The translations under genes were made by a program, and so were the position numbers. This document shows positions 1 through 13,488 of a stretch of DNA of 64,000 bases, in pieces (the first letter of the stretch is position 1; every line of letters begins with the position of its first letter). Source of the stretch: Hepsetus odoe. Taxonomy: Eukaryota > Chordata > Actinopteri > Characiformes > Hepsetidae. Location of the stretch: positions 6,807,582-6,871,581 of the forward strand of contig CM029386.1 in assembly GCA_017165825.1 (NCBI GenBank). Reading direction: 5' to 3'. Below the pieces are notes generated by a model, which saw only the letters and a program-made list of their open reading frames with translations, had not been told where the DNA came from and made no database searches.

Positions 1-538
1 CAAGCTCATAAGCTCAACAATTATTTTACTGCTTCAAGAAAAGGGTTGTTCTACAACGGTACAGATAATGATTTGATAAATCTGGTGAAATGTTTGAAGC
101 TCTTGAATTATAGAAAGCAAAAATATTTTTTCTGTTAGTAATTATGCTAGTAGTAGTAGCAATGCCATTATAATGCTGTTGTCATTATGTTAATTCTTCA
201 AGCACAAAAAGCTAATGATGGAGCAAGACTAAGGTTAAATTCATAATGTAGTTAAAGTGTACTGCCAGGCTGAAAGGCTTATGAAGTTCCATTCATTTCA
301 CAAAATCATGCTTGCTGGGCAGCTCTTAAAACTGTACAGTCATGTGTAATGCCTGCCTGAGATCACTCAGGCGCCTGTGCAGATTCATGCATTTGCGCTA
401 TCCTCTGGACCAGAAGCTGATCAGGATGCAATACAGTGCAGTTTAACTGGTCATCCCTAATAACAGCAACACAAATTGGTCTAGTTTTTGTACTATTAAT
501 GGAATTCCCATAACAGTCTTTAAGGAACAGATTAGGGC

Positions 539-742
539 TGGCGGTGGTATCTAGTAGTGGGAAACTTGCCTACAGACCTATGGATCAAGAGGTCCCCGGT
601 TTGAATCCCACCTCTGGCACTACCACCACTGGGTCCCTGAGCAAGACCCTAAACCTTGAGTTGCTTCAGGGGACTGTCCCTGTAATTAGGACATGGAAGT
701 TGCTCTGGATAAGAGCGTCTGCTTAATCCCATAAATGTAAAT
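539..742 (+). repeat. tRNA-derived SINE, family C (tail GCTCTGGATAAGAGCGTCTGC)
   Basis: The copy has a tRNA-like head with box B-like GGTTTGAATCC (about 598-608), a middle with CCACCACTGGGTCCCTGAGCAAG, and a tail GCTCTGGATAAGAGCGTCTGC ending in ATAAATGTAAAT. The same order recurs at 15433-15634 and in reverse at 34631-34815 and 62146-62281. Confidence 0.8.
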
Positions 743-2561
743 GATTATCTTCAAGCACCCCTGTCCCTATATTTACTTATTCAAAACGTTTGAGTGTGCC
801 TCTACTGCCCTTTCATTTAAGCAACGGATGAAGTGGTTACTGACATTTGTTAGCCATCACAATGGCAAGAATTATCTTGTTTTAATCTTATCTTGTTTAA
901 ATCAAAATGTTTTAAGGAAGAACCAGAATTTTCATAACCATTTCTGCAGAGTAGGAACATCGGATTTTGCCCCCTCTTTCTGATCTTAAATTAGATTCCT
1001 CTGTATTTATAGCATTGTCATTCATGAAACCTGATTCTAGATCAGTACTGCTACTCCTGAGGGTGTTTGTCAAAACGGATCCCGTAGTCTAAAATGGTTC
1101 CCCACAGAATACAGCATCAAAGCTTTCTTTACTCTTATGGCTCATATTTAGTGATCATGTCTCCTAAATCACATGAATAAGTCTGCAGTACCTTAATGAA
1201 GAGTGGTTTACCTTAATAGATGTGGATTGAAGTTAACTGACCTTGAATGAATGAGTTTTGTGAGCATTATCGGACATAGAATTTGGTCAGAATTCATAGT
1301 GAGAAAAACACGAAAAATTTAAAGAGCAGATACACCATGTTTTGCCTTGTTTTTATTTTTGTTTATCATATTTTTGTTACATCTTAATCATATATGTGAT
1401 GTCAAGTTGATTTCTAAAAAAATTTGGAAAAGACTGTAGTCTTAACTCACTGATAAGAATATATGAATTTAATTTCTATGAACAGCTAAATATTTGTCTG
1501 GATGGAGGGCCAGAGTCCAAAAAATGCTTCAGGGCATTTCTCCTTTTGCCTTATGACTATTGGAATTTGAAGCAGCATCCCTGACCACTTTGGCTATGTG
1601 AAGTGATTAAAATCAGAAATGAATGAATAGATAAAACAGAGGCCTGAGAACAGGGTACAAAAAGTTCTTCATAGATTAAACACATCATTTACAAATGAGG
1701 TTTTACCACACTGTGCTGCATGTTGAAGTAAAACTCAGATCTTGCATGTTTTATGTAAACAAAATGTATATTTCTTAGAATTAACATAAGATTGGCAAAA
1801 GCCATAGTGGGCAATAACAAAAGGAATGTGGGCCAATTATGGGCCCCAGATTGGGCGGCCTTGGATTAGAGTTTTTGGGTATGTAACTGTCTGTGCATGA
1901 ATACAATAGATATGGGATGACATAAGTAAATAAGAAAAGTTTGCAATGCACTTCCCAGGCTGTGAAATCGCACTTCGCTTTCCTTTGTTAAACAACAACA
2001 AACACCCATTTCCTACTACCGTCACTTATTTTTAGGGCCAGTCATTCAGAATCAATAATAGAGTCCTAGCTCCATCTGCTGGTTAAAACACCTTGCTTTT
2101 TTTAATGCACAAAAAATGTCGGAAAAATGCTTTTCAATAATAGTCAATAATAGAATCTTAAGATTAGAAGAGCTCAGCTAAGCAAGCAAAGCAGCAGCAC
2201 ATCGGGTTTTAGAGTAATGAAAGATAAATAGATTGTTTGTCTGTATTGAATGCAACTGTAGATATTGCCTGAAGAAAAATGAAAATCTGTTGTCAATTTC
2301 ACTAAATGGTGTAAAACTTAAAAATTGTTTATTCTTTTTTTTTTTGCAACAGGCTGCTAAAGCTTCTGCATGGAAATTTATTTATTTTCTAGGACCTGGT
2401 ATTGGTTCAAAGAATGGTATCATAAGTTTCCATTTCTTACAGTTTTCTGCATCTTCCTCAATCAAACCAACCACCTGCATGTTCATTCCATAGATACAGG
2501 TCCTTTTCTCCCTCCTTACAATTCATATACACCTTTAGCCTTCACCAATGCTTTCTTTGGT

Positions 2562-2803
2562 GTAGCAATGGCCTAGTAATTAGGGACTAGGCTCCAGGAC
2601 TGAAAGGTCATAAATTTGAATCCCACACAGCTAGGTTGCCCTGAGGTAACTTTGAGCAAGGAACCCTCCTCATCACTGCACCTTGGGCTCTTTCAATTGC
2701 TGCCCCCAGCTGCATGTGTGTATAGATTAACTAAAGATGCTGCATTTTGTTGTGGTTTGGTGTGCTGTGTATTCACTATGACAAGTTGTCACTTTCACTT
2801 TGC
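2562..2803 (+). repeat. Diverged SINE, family B
   Basis: The head (AATGGCCTAGTAATTAGGGA), the shared middle GTTGCCCTGAGGTAACTTTGAGCAAGG and the tail (CAATTGCTGCCCCCAGCTGC to ACAAGTTGTCACTTTCACTTT) match the family-B layout of the better copy at 60585-60845, which is in the opposite orientation. Confidence 0.7.
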
Positions 2804-2869
2804 CCTGCACTTCATCTCCTTGTATACTACTTTTTCTTTTCTCTCGGACAATCCCATTGCTTCTTCGCT

Positions 2870-3790
2870 AGCCTCTTCTTATGTATACACTCCTGAACTT
2901 CTGGGTTCCACCTCCAGGTTTCCTAATCCTCCTTCTTCCTTCCAGGTGTCACACCTAGTGCCTTTCTAGCTGTCTCCCTTACCAAATTTGCAGCAGTTGC
3001 CCAGCAAATCGGTAACTCTTCACTACCTCTCAGTGCATGTGTTAGCTCCTTTCTGAATTCCACCTTGCAGGTTTCCTTCTTCAGCTTCCACCACATGAAA
3101 CTTGATTCTGCCCTCACTTTCCTCCTTTTCTTGATCTGCAATGTCATCCTACAGACCCCCATCCTATGCTGCAAAGTTACATTCTCCCCAAAACTCCTGT
3201 GCAGTCTCCAGTCTCCTTCAGACCGACCTTCCTGCAAGGGATATAGCCCACCTGTGTGCATCTTCCTCCACTCTTGTATGTCACCCTGTGCTCCTTCACA
3301 CAAGTATTTACTATATTTCCATTCTTTTAGCAAAATCTACAACCATCTGACTTTCAGCATTACTTTCCGTGATACCATACCTACCATTCACCTCCTCAGC
3401 TCCTCTGTTCCCTTCACCAACATGTCCCTTAAAGTCTGCACCAAACGCCACTCTCTCTCCCCTGGGCCTGGGTACACTCTCTATCATTTCATCTAACTCA
3501 CTCCAGAATTCCTCTTTCACAACCAACTCGTGGGGCATAAGCACTAACAACATTCATTATCACACCTTCAACTTCCAACTCATCACTCTATCTGACACTC
3601 CCTTCACCTTCAAAATACATGACTTACTCTTCTTTCAAATGAACACCTGTCCCATTTCTCCATCCATACTGCTGGCCAACAGTACTTGTGACGGTGACGC
3701 CCATCCATACGAAGCCCTCTCCATTTACCTGGGCTTGGGAAAGAAAGACACTGGCTTATGCACCCTAGTGACTGGGTTCTTGGTATTATA
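2870..3790 (-). pseudogene. RTE-clade LINE fragment (endonuclease region), decayed
   Basis: Minus-strand frames hold broken pieces of an RTE/BovB-type endonuclease ORF: FWSELDEMIESVP, FGADFKGHVGEGNRG and QHRMGVCRMTLQIKK. They are spread over different frames with several frameshifts. The same segments occur in plus orientation at 47834-48169 and 47549-47737. This ORF type is often mis-annotated as craniofacial development protein 2-like. It is a 5' part of the element without reverse transcriptase. Confidence 0.7.
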
Positions 3791-4119
3791 AGGAAACCCA
3801 AACAATCAAAGTTTCTCATTTTCTTTTTGTGCCAGTAACCGTCTTCATACGGCATACATCTTACGCTCTACAGTAAATTGTCTTGCCGTCTGTATACACC
3901 TATTACACAGATGTTTTTTCATGCTAGACATAACCAGACTTCTCACAAAACAGGCCCTGTTCTTTTACGGCTCATTGGGACTGAGAATGGAAACATACTA
4001 GACAGATCTAGAAGCCCATTTAATCAAGGCCTCCCGCAGTGCGATCTACAAATCAGAACCCACGGCGGAAGACCTTCCATTTGCAGGGAATTAATGTTTG
4101 CTGATCAGCGAGTATGCAA

Positions 4120-4374
4120 GCGATCCAATTACAGCCAGAGCTAACCAATCAGTGAATTTCCATCTTGAACTACGATAGGTCCATGCTGATTCTGTGACCT
4201 GGATGTTATTATTCATTGGCTACTAATTTAGAGAGCTGTGATTGGTTCAACAAGTGTTTTAACCTCGGATCTTATTCCTCATTGGTTAATCGCGCATTTG
4301 TCCCACCCGCTGGTTTTATTTAATCGATTTATAGTCGCGCGTGCGAGCAAAAGCCTGGAAAACTGCGTGCAAAA
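4120..4374 (+). promoter_or_regulatory. smim11 promoter with five CCAAT boxes
   Basis: Five CCAAT cores lie within 165 bp directly upstream of the start codon: forward at 4125 and 4145, reverse (ATTGG) at 4215, 4241 and 4281. A CpG-containing stretch (around 4338-4352) follows just before the ATG at 4375. Multiple CCAAT boxes are the usual NF-Y binding arrangement in housekeeping promoters. The sites are seen directly; NF-Y use is inferred. Confidence 0.6.
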
Positions 4375-5543
4375 ATGATTAATTGGCGGGTAAGGAGTTT
4401 TACCTTTTCCCTTATAAATTCTATAAAACGCGAGAATGTATTTAGGGCCGTTGTTTTGAACACGGGGGTGTTTTTCTTTTTTGTTCGCTTCTTGCTCCTC
4501 AGCCTTGAAATGACGCTGAAGGAGCTAAAGAGTCTGCTCTGGAGAGTAGTTTGTGTTTCTTAGGCTTTTTAGTCAGGTTTCACTTCGACAGTTCCCATAA
4601 AGGCTATTTTATTTAATTAATTAATTTATTTTTAATGCGTTTCGTATATCACAAAATGAAGCTTAAATTGTCTTCGAGGTGAGTGAAACGGATTGCTAAC
4701 ATGTTGAATACGTAAGGAACAGCTGCTCGGACTTCATTGACAGCTGGTTCCCTGCCCTCCCCCTCCCCTCAATGTTCTGGACATTTCTAGTGAGGTTTCG
4801 AAGACTCAGTACAAACAACGTCAATGACAACACCAAGTTGTCTGAGGTCGTGCATAAAATGGTAACAGTGTGGGTTTAAAAAATTTTTTTTTTTAAATCT
4901 GAGGTAATGTAAGACTAAATATGGAGTTACATAAAAATGACCATGGGATTGGTGTCCTTTTCTAAATATGCAGTGTATATTGAATAGAAGAACAGTACAC
5001 GGAGTAAATTTACAGAACAAAAGCTTTGCTTCTTTCAATTTGAACTTAAACTGGCAGCAAAGGCCCCCCCCTTTTTTTAGTCAGCTCAGTGTTGTGTGTG
5101 TGTGTGTATATATACATATATATGTATGTATATGTGTATATATATGTGTATTTATTTATATATATATATATGTGTGTATATATTAGTGTGTATTTATTTT
5201 TATATATGTGTGTGTATATATTATTTATTTATTTGTAGGCACAAATTTATTTATTTGTGTGTATTTGTAGGCATTTGTTCTGCTTTTCTAACCTCATCAT
5301 CTGGTAATTTATTGCTAGTTTTTTTTATTTTATTTCATTTTGTTTGGTTTCTTTTAGGCTTTAGACAATGTCCCAGTACTTCTCTATATTCTGGCAGCCA
5401 AGACCTTGTTGTTGTGTCTTGCTTTTGCTGGTGCCAAACTTTATCAGCAGAAAAAGGCAGAAGCAGCCCTGAAACAGCAAATGGAGATGAAGCGGAAACT
5501 TGCACAGAAAACACAGGAACTCATCGACAGCAAGGATGATTGA
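4375..5543 (+). CDS. smim11: Small integral membrane protein 11 (two coding exons)
   Basis: Exon 1 codes only five residues (MINWR, 4375-4389) and ends at a GTAAGG donor. Exon 2 (5358-5543) follows a T-rich tract and TTTTAG acceptor and keeps frame. The 66-residue product has a hydrophobic segment at about residues 10-31 (VPVLLYILAAKTLLLCLAFA) followed by a Lys/Gln/Glu-rich tail that probably forms a cytosolic coiled coil. It agrees with vertebrate SMIM11 (start MNWK, core LLYILAAKTL, then LTFAG), a single-pass membrane protein of about 58 residues with no established biochemical role. The fish tail is a few residues longer. The next gene, rcan1, lies on the other strand tail to tail, as expected from human 21q22. 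The intron (4390-5357) contains a TA/TG microsatellite. An AATAAA at 5621-5626 is a likely poly(A) signal. Identity is confident; function is not known from the sequence. Confidence 0.92.
5093..5232. repeat. TG/TA microsatellite in the smim11 intron
   Basis: Alternating GT, TATA and TATG units run for about 140 bp just upstream of the second smim11 exon. Short frames across it are artefacts. Confidence 0.9.
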
Positions 5544-5626
5544 ATGAGCAGGTGCATTGGGGGGGGAAACGAGGCACATGGTATTCTTTCATGTTAGTTG
5601 ACTGTAAATTCAATCATTTAAATAAA

Positions 5627-6889
5627 CAGTCAGATTATGCATTTTGAGATGTACTTACAATAGAGGTTAATTCTGTAGTTTTACAATTAAATGTTAAAGT
5701 CCACCTGAGAAAAAGCTTGTGGTCATGTGGAGGTCTTAAAAGGTGCTACAAAAGTTGCAGAGAAAGAGCTGGACTAGAGTTTCTAGCCTAATATTAAACT
5801 ATAAAATTTGGGCCAAAATTCAAAATGCCAACGAGAGCAAACAGTCAAATTTTTTGTTCCATAAATATAAAAAAAAAAAAAACAACTTAAGTTTAAAGTT
5901 TATTATACTGCCTCTTCTACTCTAACCGATATTAAACTGTTTGTTTCCTCAGAGATCAACACCTAGAGCTGCATTTGTGCACACAAGCAGTGCCACATTT
6001 CTACAGTTGGATCTTGACTATTTGGCTGCTTTACCTGGAGATGAACAATCAGTTTGGTTTGCTGCCTTTTATTTCAGTATTGTATTTAATACTATTTAAT
6101 GCCTGGACTTTGTAAATGAATACATTTTGTACTGACTTACCCTTTTCACTGTTTATTTAGCTTGAATTAAAATTTGTTAAATACTAAATATTCACTTAAT
6201 GTTATGTACAGATATACAACCAGAAAGAGGAGGAAGAAATACTGTTTAAAACACAGACCTGTCATTCACATTTTTGCTTTCCTGCCCTTAACATCCACTT
6301 CAACTCATTAAATGCCTTAGTTGAGGAGTTGAATTAGGTGTATTAGAGGAAAAAAAATGAAATGTGTTGTTCAGGTTAATACTGGGTGATGGGTTGATAA
6401 TATATTGTCTGAAAAGTAAAAAAAGGGCAGAATGTGGGTCCTTGTAGGTAATGGTCAACTCCAAGCACAGATAGTCCACTCTAGAGCTTTAAAGCAGGTA
6501 CTTGCAGTGTAGCAGGAATTTATGTATTTTAAGAAAATGCAAAAAATAAAGAATGAATGTTTTGAAACCACTACTCTCCTTGCATTTGATACTGGGCAGC
6601 TCTGAAGTAGACATGTTCTGAAATGTATAAATGTGTATTCTGCTACACTGTAAATATATGGTAATGCATTGCTCAGTACAGGTAGATTTGCAGGGTTTGC
6701 AAATTGCTAGGGTACAGAGTAATAAAGTGTAATCCTGGAAGTTTGTGAAATTAAATGTAGATTTCAACTGTGACAGGGGAGTTCCCTCATTGCTAACATA
6801 TACACATCATCTTTGATTATTCTACCTGTCCTGTCTGATTGTTTATGAAAAACAAGTCATGGGGCTGGCATCACTTTGGTCAATACTGT
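5627..6889. other. Tail-to-tail spacer between smim11 and rcan1
   Basis: About 1.25 kb lies between the candidate poly(A) signals of the two convergent genes. It is AT-rich with no supportable ORF. A KCNE gene sits in this interval in mammals, but no single-membrane-span KCNE-like frame is visible. A longer smim11 3' UTR is possible. Confidence 0.5.
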
Positions 6890-7668
6890 TTTATTAACCA
6901 TAAGATGATGTTCCCTCTACCTCAATCCTGCTGCCTATGAATGAGTTCAAAGTAAATCCTGAAGCTTATTCAACATATACTGGCTACATTCAAATACAAA
7001 TACTGTTTATACAGTACATTACATTTGCTGAAAATCACAGGATCCAATGTAAAATTATTTTAACCATCAACATTGATGACAAATCTAACCACTACAAACA
7101 GTAAAGCACAACAGAGCAATGAAGGTAACAGTTGACATTCTGCAACAAATACTTAATGTTATATGTACCACATAATAAGGCTCTATTCTTAAAGTGCATA
7201 ATATTCAGAGGAGATTGTTAAAATTTCAGTAACATTAACATTTCAACAGAGGACAAGAGTTAAAAACCGAGACAACAGGCTATACAGATAATGACAATTA
7301 GGCTTACATCAGTGGCCCTGACAGTACACCCAGACATGAACACATTCTCTGTGCCAGAAAGTTTTTTTCCCCCATTTTATGTGGAAAACAACAAATATAA
7401 ACAGGCTAGCACAACCCCAAAAGTCACTCTCAGTTTTGAGTACACTCAAGAAACATTTGTTAAATAAAATAAACAAACTTCTACTTTTTCTCTTTCACTG
7501 TATTTAACCTGTATAAATTCATACCCATATGAGATGATTAAGATGGGCAACTCCCTATCAGGTGCTTAACACTGGCTGTCCCCAAGCAGTATGGCGAACA
7601 AACTGCACGACTGTCTCCTGGACTTTGTCCAGATTGTTAACTGGATGATATGTCCTAGATTTCCCCTT

Positions 7669-10600
7669 TCACTGCTTGACAGAGGGAGCATAATCTGGGC
7701 GACGGGTCTGGATGATTTTGGGACGGGCACGTTTCCCTCCCTCCGCCTCTTCTTCACCACCCGAGCTATCATCTTCACAAACATGGACTATCACACTGGG
7801 AGTGGTGGTGGTTCCAGTGTGTAATTCATACTGCTCACCTGAAATGGATAGTGACATGTAAGATAAGAGTCTAGACAGATTTTGGAGTTAGGGTAAAGAA
7901 ATATAACTGCGTAAAACAATGGAACATGGTAAAGATACTGGTTAATTCTACATTGGGTTTAATTAATATATCTCTAGTTTGTTATATCCTGTGCTCATGA
8001 TCCAAAAATTGTACAAAGGTGATGCACAGTTAAATGTCAGTTAAATGATAGGGTAACAGAATTTAATGTCTAATAGGCATGTCAAAAATTACATTTGCTT
8101 CATAAATTGTTCCTTAAATAATTTTTCCATAGTAAATGATTAAAAATGACCTGTCTGATTTGGTCTGGCTAAACTTTGCTCAAATCTCATCTGAGGCCCT
8201 AGTAATAAAATATGTGAGTACACTGGCTATGGAGGGGCAAGCAAAACTTGTCAATACCATTCAATTTTATGCTTAATGTCAGATACTATAACTAGAGAAT
8301 GGAGAATGCCATTTTCACATTGTTATTGTGCTTTTTAGTAACCAGAACACAAATTAAATGTAACATTAATGTCAAAGATTTAATTCCCTGTTTCCACTGA
8401 TTATCACTGACTAATAAGGTGAGTTTCCACAATCTATATGCAAACAGGCCTTTTTGTTTTGAACTGTAAAAAAAATTGTCAAAGTAACTCAAATCAATCA
8501 ATTTAGTCTGAACTCTGAACATGATTTGTTTGTTTATAAATTCGAATAAAATAAAAGACTTTATACATGCTTTATACTTTTATACCATGCTTTATTCCAT
8601 GACTTATGGGAACCACGAATGACCCAATCATCAAAAACGTTTAGTTAAAACAAACAAACAAACAAACAAAAAAAAACAACACATGAAACCTGACCGGAAG
8701 TGTCAGAGTCTCACCCAACCCCCCTAAATGTGGCTTGAATTAGGCTTTTTTGCATTTTGGACTGGAAAAATACAGTGAAAATCAGAATTCACATGCATAT
8801 TTTTGAGGATCAGGTTGTTTCCCCGCTTTTTGCACTATGTGAGCTGCGATAGGCTCCAGCATTGCCCTCAACCCTAATTAAGCTGTTATGAAAGTGAAAG
8901 TGATATGACCATGACATAAATAAAACTCCAGCATGACAAAATATCATGCAAGTGTTTTATCTACAATGTTTATTCATACACAACATGTAGGCATAACCAG
9001 TCCTGAGATCAGAAACTACCCAAATGATTCATGAAGTCAAAGATTGTGGATAAATTGTGCATAGCAAGAGATGGGACACTGGTCTGGCATTAGCCACTAG
9101 ATGCTCACTGCTCATTAGAGCTCTGAACCTGGATGTCTTCTTTGTAATGATGCCTTTTTAAAAGTGCTGATAAAAAAAACTGAATTTAGTATAAGTAGGT
9201 TTTTTAGTATTCAACAATACCTCAATAACATAATAATAACAATAAATAATGACATGTAGGACAACAAAATAAGTAACATGGTAACACAAGTAACACAGTT
9301 ACTTTGATATGCCCCATAGCAATAATAGCAGAATATTTGCTGTACCTGGGCCGAGTTTGGAGACAGCACACAGAAGGTCATAATTAATGACAGGCGTAGC
9401 GTCCTGAGATTGCTCCCAGCCCACTGGAGGTGAGGCAGGGGGAGAGATGAGGAACTGCTTCTCAGGCTTTGGGGGCTCTAATCGAGGACTTCCTATATGG
9501 ACAGACTAACGAAAGTAATAAAAGGTAGACAGAGACAGAAGGAAGAGGAAAAAAAAATACATCAAGACACAGAAAGAAACTAAACTCTCCCCAAAAAAAC
9601 TGTCCCCAAGTGAAGACAGGATTTACAGAACAAGCTTTTTAGACCAATCAAATGACAACAGGCAAAATACAGTAAGCTATAAACTATTCACAATGAGCTG
9701 CCAAAAACTTTGTTTAGAATTTCTACATAATCATGAGTTTCCAGTTCAAGTGGTCGGGACAACAAATTTGCCAACATGTTAGCATTTGCATGATTACAGA
9801 GCAATAAGGAAAAATCTAAATTTACATATTTCTGTTTTGCCCCAAATAAACTTGATTGGCCAAAACATGAAATGACGTCTGCTTCATTTGTTTTGCAAAA
9901 TTAATAGAGGAACAGGTCACCCAAAAAGATTTTAGCTGCATTAATCTATAAGACTCTTTAGCTATATTCTAAAATACGAAGAGATATATGCAGCATGCCA
10001 ACAACTCCATACATCTCTATATATATCTATACATTATGTTCATTTGATTTTCACTGAGCAGCTTCTTAAGTTTAACTACCATGCAGAGTGTGTGAAACAC
10101 CAAGCCAGTACTTATTTTCTGACATCTGATTTCTTGTCTGTAGCCAAGCTACAGGACCCACACTGCTATGTATAACAAGTCTGTTAAAACACTCCATTAA
10201 AATCATCACTAATTATCACTTATGCTCACTTAAGGCAAATTTGACTTGAACCAAACTCATGTGAACCACATATATCGGATACTTTTGTCAATATTTTTAA
10301 AGCATATTACATTTATACTGTTAACACTAAGTACTCCATACTAGGTTGTTTTCCTCAATTTATTCCTTCAGCATATAAAGCTGCTAAAGGTAATCAATCA
10401 GATCATTCTACAGTCCCCTTCAAAAATATTTGAACCATAAATTGTATTGTTTCTGTATACTTCAATATTGAATCTGCTTGCTACCTTTATCATGATGTCC
10501 CTTCAGTACATGGCAATAACAAATAAATTGCCCTTTTTTATACTTTTTGGCTGTATACATATAATGTCAATAAGACAAAGCTATTTCTGTTCTAACTGTG

Positions 10601-11338
10601 AATTTAACCTAAAATGGAGTTACCTGGGCATAATAGAGGCGCATCTCTTTGCCATTAAAATCACTCTTATGGAGTTTCACTCTGGCCTCAGCAGCAGCAT
10701 ACGCATCGGTAAAGTTGATGCGGACTCGCCGGAAACTTTTGAAGAACTGGAAAGATGCTCCTGCATCAAACTGCCGAAACAGTGCTTCGAATTGCTCCTG
10801 ATACAAAAATAAGAAAAGAAAAAAAAAAGTTCATGAATGTTTCTTTAACTAGTCTTTAACTAGACTGGACATACAATTCTAGAAAATAAAATTTAATTTA
10901 AGCAAAAAACTAAAAACTACTTTCTCACTTACAATATCATACAATGGTTCTTGAGCTAAATAAAAGTAAAAAAAAAAAAAACTCTCCAAGGAAAGTTTTA
11001 TGGTACCTATATGTTGAGTATTTGTTAACTGCCTAAATTCATTTAAAAACAAACATCGAGTTAAAGATTTAAAAGAATGACCCATTTCTTTACTTAAATA
11101 CCAGCATCAAAAATCAATCGTTATTACTTTTATTTTCCATTATCGGTCTTACCTGAGCCTCGGTCTGGCTAAACACTGCACTATCGACAAGTGTAGACAC
11201 CAGACAGAAACGATTGCACTTGGTGATCTTCAGGTGCATGACTGACAGAATGTAGTTTTGCACAAAGACAATGCAAAGTCAAGTAGTGCAAATACTATGG
11301 ATTATTTCCAGTAGTGAGAGAGAGGAAAAAGAGGGGGG

Positions 11339-11377
<39 letters not shown>

Positions 11378-13453
11378 GTACAGCTAGTGATGAGCTTCAA
11401 ACAGTTTTCTCCTCTGCAAGTGTTAAACAGAAGTCTTCAGTTGGATATGTGCTGCTGTAATAAGTCCAAGACTAGAGCAGTCTGCAGTGTTTACCTACTT
11501 CTGCTTATAATGGAGCTGGTAATGTTGAGCCCCGCCTCTTACCCTAACTCCTCTCTCACATCTACTGATACTAGTTTGCTAGCATTACAATGAGCCAACA
11601 GCTTGACCAATCAGTAAAAAGTCGCTTTACATAATGCTGCATATTCAATACATCCATTGTTCAAGGTGAACCCACTTAAATCTAATAAAATTTCTTTTAA
11701 ATAATTTCCACTATTATCTCATTGGCTTTGGCCTATATTTATGCCACACTAATTCATTTTATATATAATTTTATGTTCAAATATATAAAGACCTTTTTCT
11801 AAACACATGGCCACACTCCAAATTATTATGCAAATTATATTTCTCTCTGATTTTCCTAAATAGTCGATGCAAGTGACAGTCAACATAATTTTCGAGTCAT
11901 CAACCATTGGAGTATAATTCGAATGTTAATTGAACAAACCTCCTAATGATAACAGTTAAAAAAAAAAAAAAAACTTAAAATGCACTGTTCCAAATTATTA
12001 CATACAACAGAGTTTCAAAACATTTTATAAGTTGTAAAGAACTGAAAATGGTAATTGGTTGAATTTGCAGCATTAGGAATTCATTACTGAAATCAAAAGC
12101 TATTTCAATCAAAAACATATTAACATGGGTTGCAGCTTCACAATTCTGGCATCCATTGAATTTGTTAGTTTTTGGAGAGTTTCTGCTTTTTGTACCATGG
12201 AACAAAGTGGTCAGTCAGAAACCACATGCTTTTCATTTTCACACCTTCAGGGACCCTAAAGGGGCCGCCCAGCTCTCTCCCCATGATTCTGGCCCAAAAC
12301 ATGACTCCACCCCTTCCTTGCTGAAGTCGCAGCCTTGTTGGGACATGGTGGCCGTCCACCAACCATCCACCACTCCATCCATCTGGACTATCCAGGTTTG
12401 CACAGCACTCATCAGTGAACAAGCCTGTTTGAAAATTAGTCTTCATGTAGTTCTGCTTGTGAGCATTGGTTAGGGGTGGTCGAATAGAAGGTTTATGCAT
12501 AACTGCAAGCCTCTGGACGATCCAACACCTTGGCGTTCGGGGGACTCCAGAGGCACCTGCAGCTTCAAATACCTGTTTGCTGCTTTGTAATGGCATTTTA
12601 GCAGCTGCTCTCTTAATCCAATCTATTTGTCTGACAGAAACCTCCCTCATTGTGCCTTTATCTGCACAAACCTGTGTGTGCTCTGACTCAAATCTCTTAA
12701 CAGTACGATGATCACGCTTAAGTTTTTGTGAAATATCGGTGGTTCTGATACCTTGTCCAAGGTATTCTCCTATTTCACACTTTTCAGCAGTAGAGAGATC
12801 CTCCCCCCCTCCCCTCCCCCCCTGCTTAAAAAGGGTGTTCTGCTTAATAATTGGAATGTCCTTCTTCAATAGTTTCTCCTTTAATTGGGCTCACCTGGCA
12901 GACTAATTATCACAGATGTCCGAGATTGATTTCAGTGATCCAAAGAGCCCTGAGACACAATACCATCCATGAGTTTATTTAATAACAAAATAATTAAAAT
13001 GTAATCTTTGACACTTAAATACAATTTGCATAATAATTTGGAACAGTGTAACTCATCCAAGCAAAGGACCATTTAGAAATATCTACTCTTAAAAAGTGCA
13101 AAAGAAAACATTTCTCCCTCAACTACATATCTCCCATATTAATTCTACCTTAATGTGGAAGCCAGAGAATGCATCTTTGGTACGTAACGAACAAGAGCCC
13201 AACAACAATGTGGAAAAATACACACTGTGAGGAAATGGAAAAATGGAAATATGAAACCAAATAAGGAGGTGGAAAAATGCAAAGTGGCAAAGGCCTTAGT
13301 GCTAAACAAACTGTAGCAGATATGGGACAAACGCAAGTTGGCTCCTAGAAAAGGTCATTAGGCCATAAAACAACACAATCTCAGGAAACATTAAATTCCT
13401 TATGCATAACAAATCATTTTATCAATATAACCTTTTTTCCAGTGTTACATTTC

Positions 13454-13488
<35 letters not shown>

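Noticed and set aside
3065..3496. 143-codon plus-strand frame
   Set aside because: Antisense shadow of the reversed RTE LINE endonuclease fragment.
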